DNA from: GCA-020352575 sp041635475
GTDB taxonomy: Bacteria; Actinomycetota; Acidimicrobiia; Spongiisociales; JAENVV01
Reading direction: 5' to 3'
Assembly (NCBI GenBank): GCA_041635475.1
Contig: JBFKVA010000118.1
Coordinates: forward strand, 1 to 6,065
Length of the DNA stretch: 6,065 nucleotides
The translations under genes were made by a program, and so were the position numbers. A model generated the notes under the pieces. The model made no database searches and had not been told where the DNA came from. It worked only from the letters and a program-made list of their open reading frames with translations. This document shows, in pieces, positions 5,237 to 6,065 of this stretch. The first letter of the stretch is position 1. Each line of letters opens with the position of its first letter.

Positions 5237-5527
5237 ATGCCCATCGAGATCGACATCGCCCACGTCGCCCGTCTGGCCCGGCTGGGGTTGAGCCCCGAGT
5301 TGCTGGCCCGCTACGGGAGCCAGCTCGAGGTCATCCTCGAGCACGCGGCCAAGGTCCAGGAGGCCGACACGGAAGGGGTCGAGCCGACCGCCCACCCCCT
5401 GGGGCTCACGAATGCGTTCCGTCCCGATGTCGTCCGCCCGTCCCTTGACCGGGCCGAGGTCCTGGCCCAGGCGCCCGACGCCACCGAGACCCACTTCCGG
5501 GTTCCTCCGGCTCTGGAGCAGGAGTGA
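5237..5527 (+). CDS. gatC: Aspartyl/glutamyl-tRNA amidotransferase subunit C
   Basis: GatC is the small structural subunit of the GatCAB complex, which converts misacylated Glu-tRNA(Gln) and Asp-tRNA(Asn) to the correct amidated forms in the cytoplasm. The product has 96 residues, the usual size. The family hallmarks are visible: HVARLARLGLS at 9-19, a central helix, then GVEPTAHPLGLTNAFRPD at 47-64, and a C-terminal FRVPPALEQE tail that contacts GatA. The ATG at 5237 puts the HVARLARL motif at its normal distance from the start; upstream in-frame sequence has no family resemblance. Its stop overlaps the gatA start by 4 bases, so the two are translationally coupled. It is divergent from the cytochrome gene with 254 bases between them. 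Confidence 0.96.
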   Translation: MPIEIDIAHVARLARLGLSPELLARYGSQLEVILEHAAKVQEADTEGVEPTAHPLGLTNAFRPDVVRPSLDRAEVLAQAPDATETHFRVPPALEQE

Positions 5528-6065
5528 CCGCCGCCGACCTCACCATCGCCGAGGCCACGGCCCGCCTCCGGGACGGCGACCTCACCGCGGTGGGCCTCCT
5601 CGAGGCGGTCCTCGACCGGGCGACGATGACCGAGGCCCAACTCCACGCCTACCTCACCATCGACCACGAGGGGGCCAGGGCGGCAGCCCACGCCGCCGAT
5701 GACCTGCTCGCTCGGGGCGAAGGCGGACCGCTCACCGGGGTGCCGGTCGCGGTCAAGGACAACATGGTCACCCGTGGCATCGAGACCACCTGCTCGTCCC
5801 AGATCCTGGCCGGCTGGATCCCCCCCTACGACGGCACGGTCGTGTCCAGGCTCCGGGATGCCGGAGCGGTCATCGTGGGCAAGACGAACCTCGACGAGTT
5901 CGCCATGGGCTCGTCCACGGAGAACTCGGCGTTCGGGCCGACCCGCAATCCCTGGAACACCGACACCGTGCCGGGCGGCAGTTCCGGGGGCAGCGCGGTG
6001 GCCACCGCGGTTGGATCCGCCCTCGGGGCGTTCGGGTCCGACACGGGAGGCTCGATCCGTCAGCC
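5524..6065 (+). CDS. gatA: Aspartyl/glutamyl-tRNA amidotransferase subunit A (5' part)
   Basis: GatA is the amidase subunit that hydrolyses glutamine and passes ammonia to the tRNA-bound Glu or Asp. The first 180 codons are present and the frame runs off the right edge; full proteins are near 480-500 residues. GTG 5524 starts inside the gatC stop (GTGA overlap) with GGAG (5515-5518) 5 bases upstream. The amidase-signature catalytic residues are all visible: Lys78 in VAVKDN, the cis-Ser at 153 in PGGSSGGSA and the nucleophile Ser177 in GSDTGGSIR. KTNLDEFAMGSS (120-131) is a further strong family motif. Codon use is more G/C-biased than in the metal genes (39 of the first 40 codons end in G or C). 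Confidence 0.97.
   Translation, partial: MTAADLTIAEATARLRDGDLTAVGLLEAVLDRATMTEAQLHAYLTIDHEGARAAAHAADDLLARGEGGPLTGVPVAVKDNMVTRGIETTCSSQILAGWIPPYDGTVVSRLRDAGAVIVGKTNLDEFAMGSSTENSAFGPTRNPWNTDTVPGGSSGGSAVATAVGSALGAFGSDTGGSIRQ

Noticed and set aside
4328..5527. 399-codon plus frame that includes gatC
   Set aside because: Only the last 96 codons resemble GatC; the upstream part is low-complexity Arg/Pro/Ser sequence antisense to two cytochrome genes.

Overview
The window is GC-rich with strong G/C bias at third codon positions, and it carries gatC-gatA next to a metal-response island. This suggests a high-GC Gram-positive bacterium, most likely an actinobacterium. That is inferred from codon use, the exported lipoprotein electron carriers and protein style; no marker gene gives a species.

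Layout from left to right. Bases 1-162 (minus) hold the start of a lipoprotein with an Asp/His/Glu hexapeptide repeat, running off the left edge. Bases 377-841 (plus) encode a MerR-family metal sensor. A MerR-type operator-promoter at 908-939 leads into a P1B-type heavy-metal ATPase (999-3323, plus). Convergent to it lie three minus-strand genes: a membrane-anchored cytochrome c (4982-4554), a cytochrome c lipoprotein (4438-3950) and a cupredoxin lipoprotein (3819-3376). In front of the first cytochrome, at 5129-5159 on the minus strand, is a second MerR-type promoter. Bases 5237-6065 (plus) are housekeeping: gatC and the 5' part of gatA, overlapping by 4 bases.

Working model (inference): one MerR-type sensor controls both the efflux ATPase and a left-going set of three extracytoplasmic redox proteins, because two promoters with the same TTGACCTT...AAGGTG architecture face the two units. 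The island would combine metal export from the cytoplasm with a metal-induced electron-transfer module outside the membrane, and perhaps a metal-binding lipoprotein at the left end.

Three things stand out. The second MerR-type operator ties cytochromes and a cupredoxin to metal stress. The ATPase has CPD instead of CPC in its transport site and an HMA domain without its metal cysteines. The sensor has the Cys77 that is typical of divalent-metal MerR proteins, although the ATPase otherwise has copper-like membrane residues.
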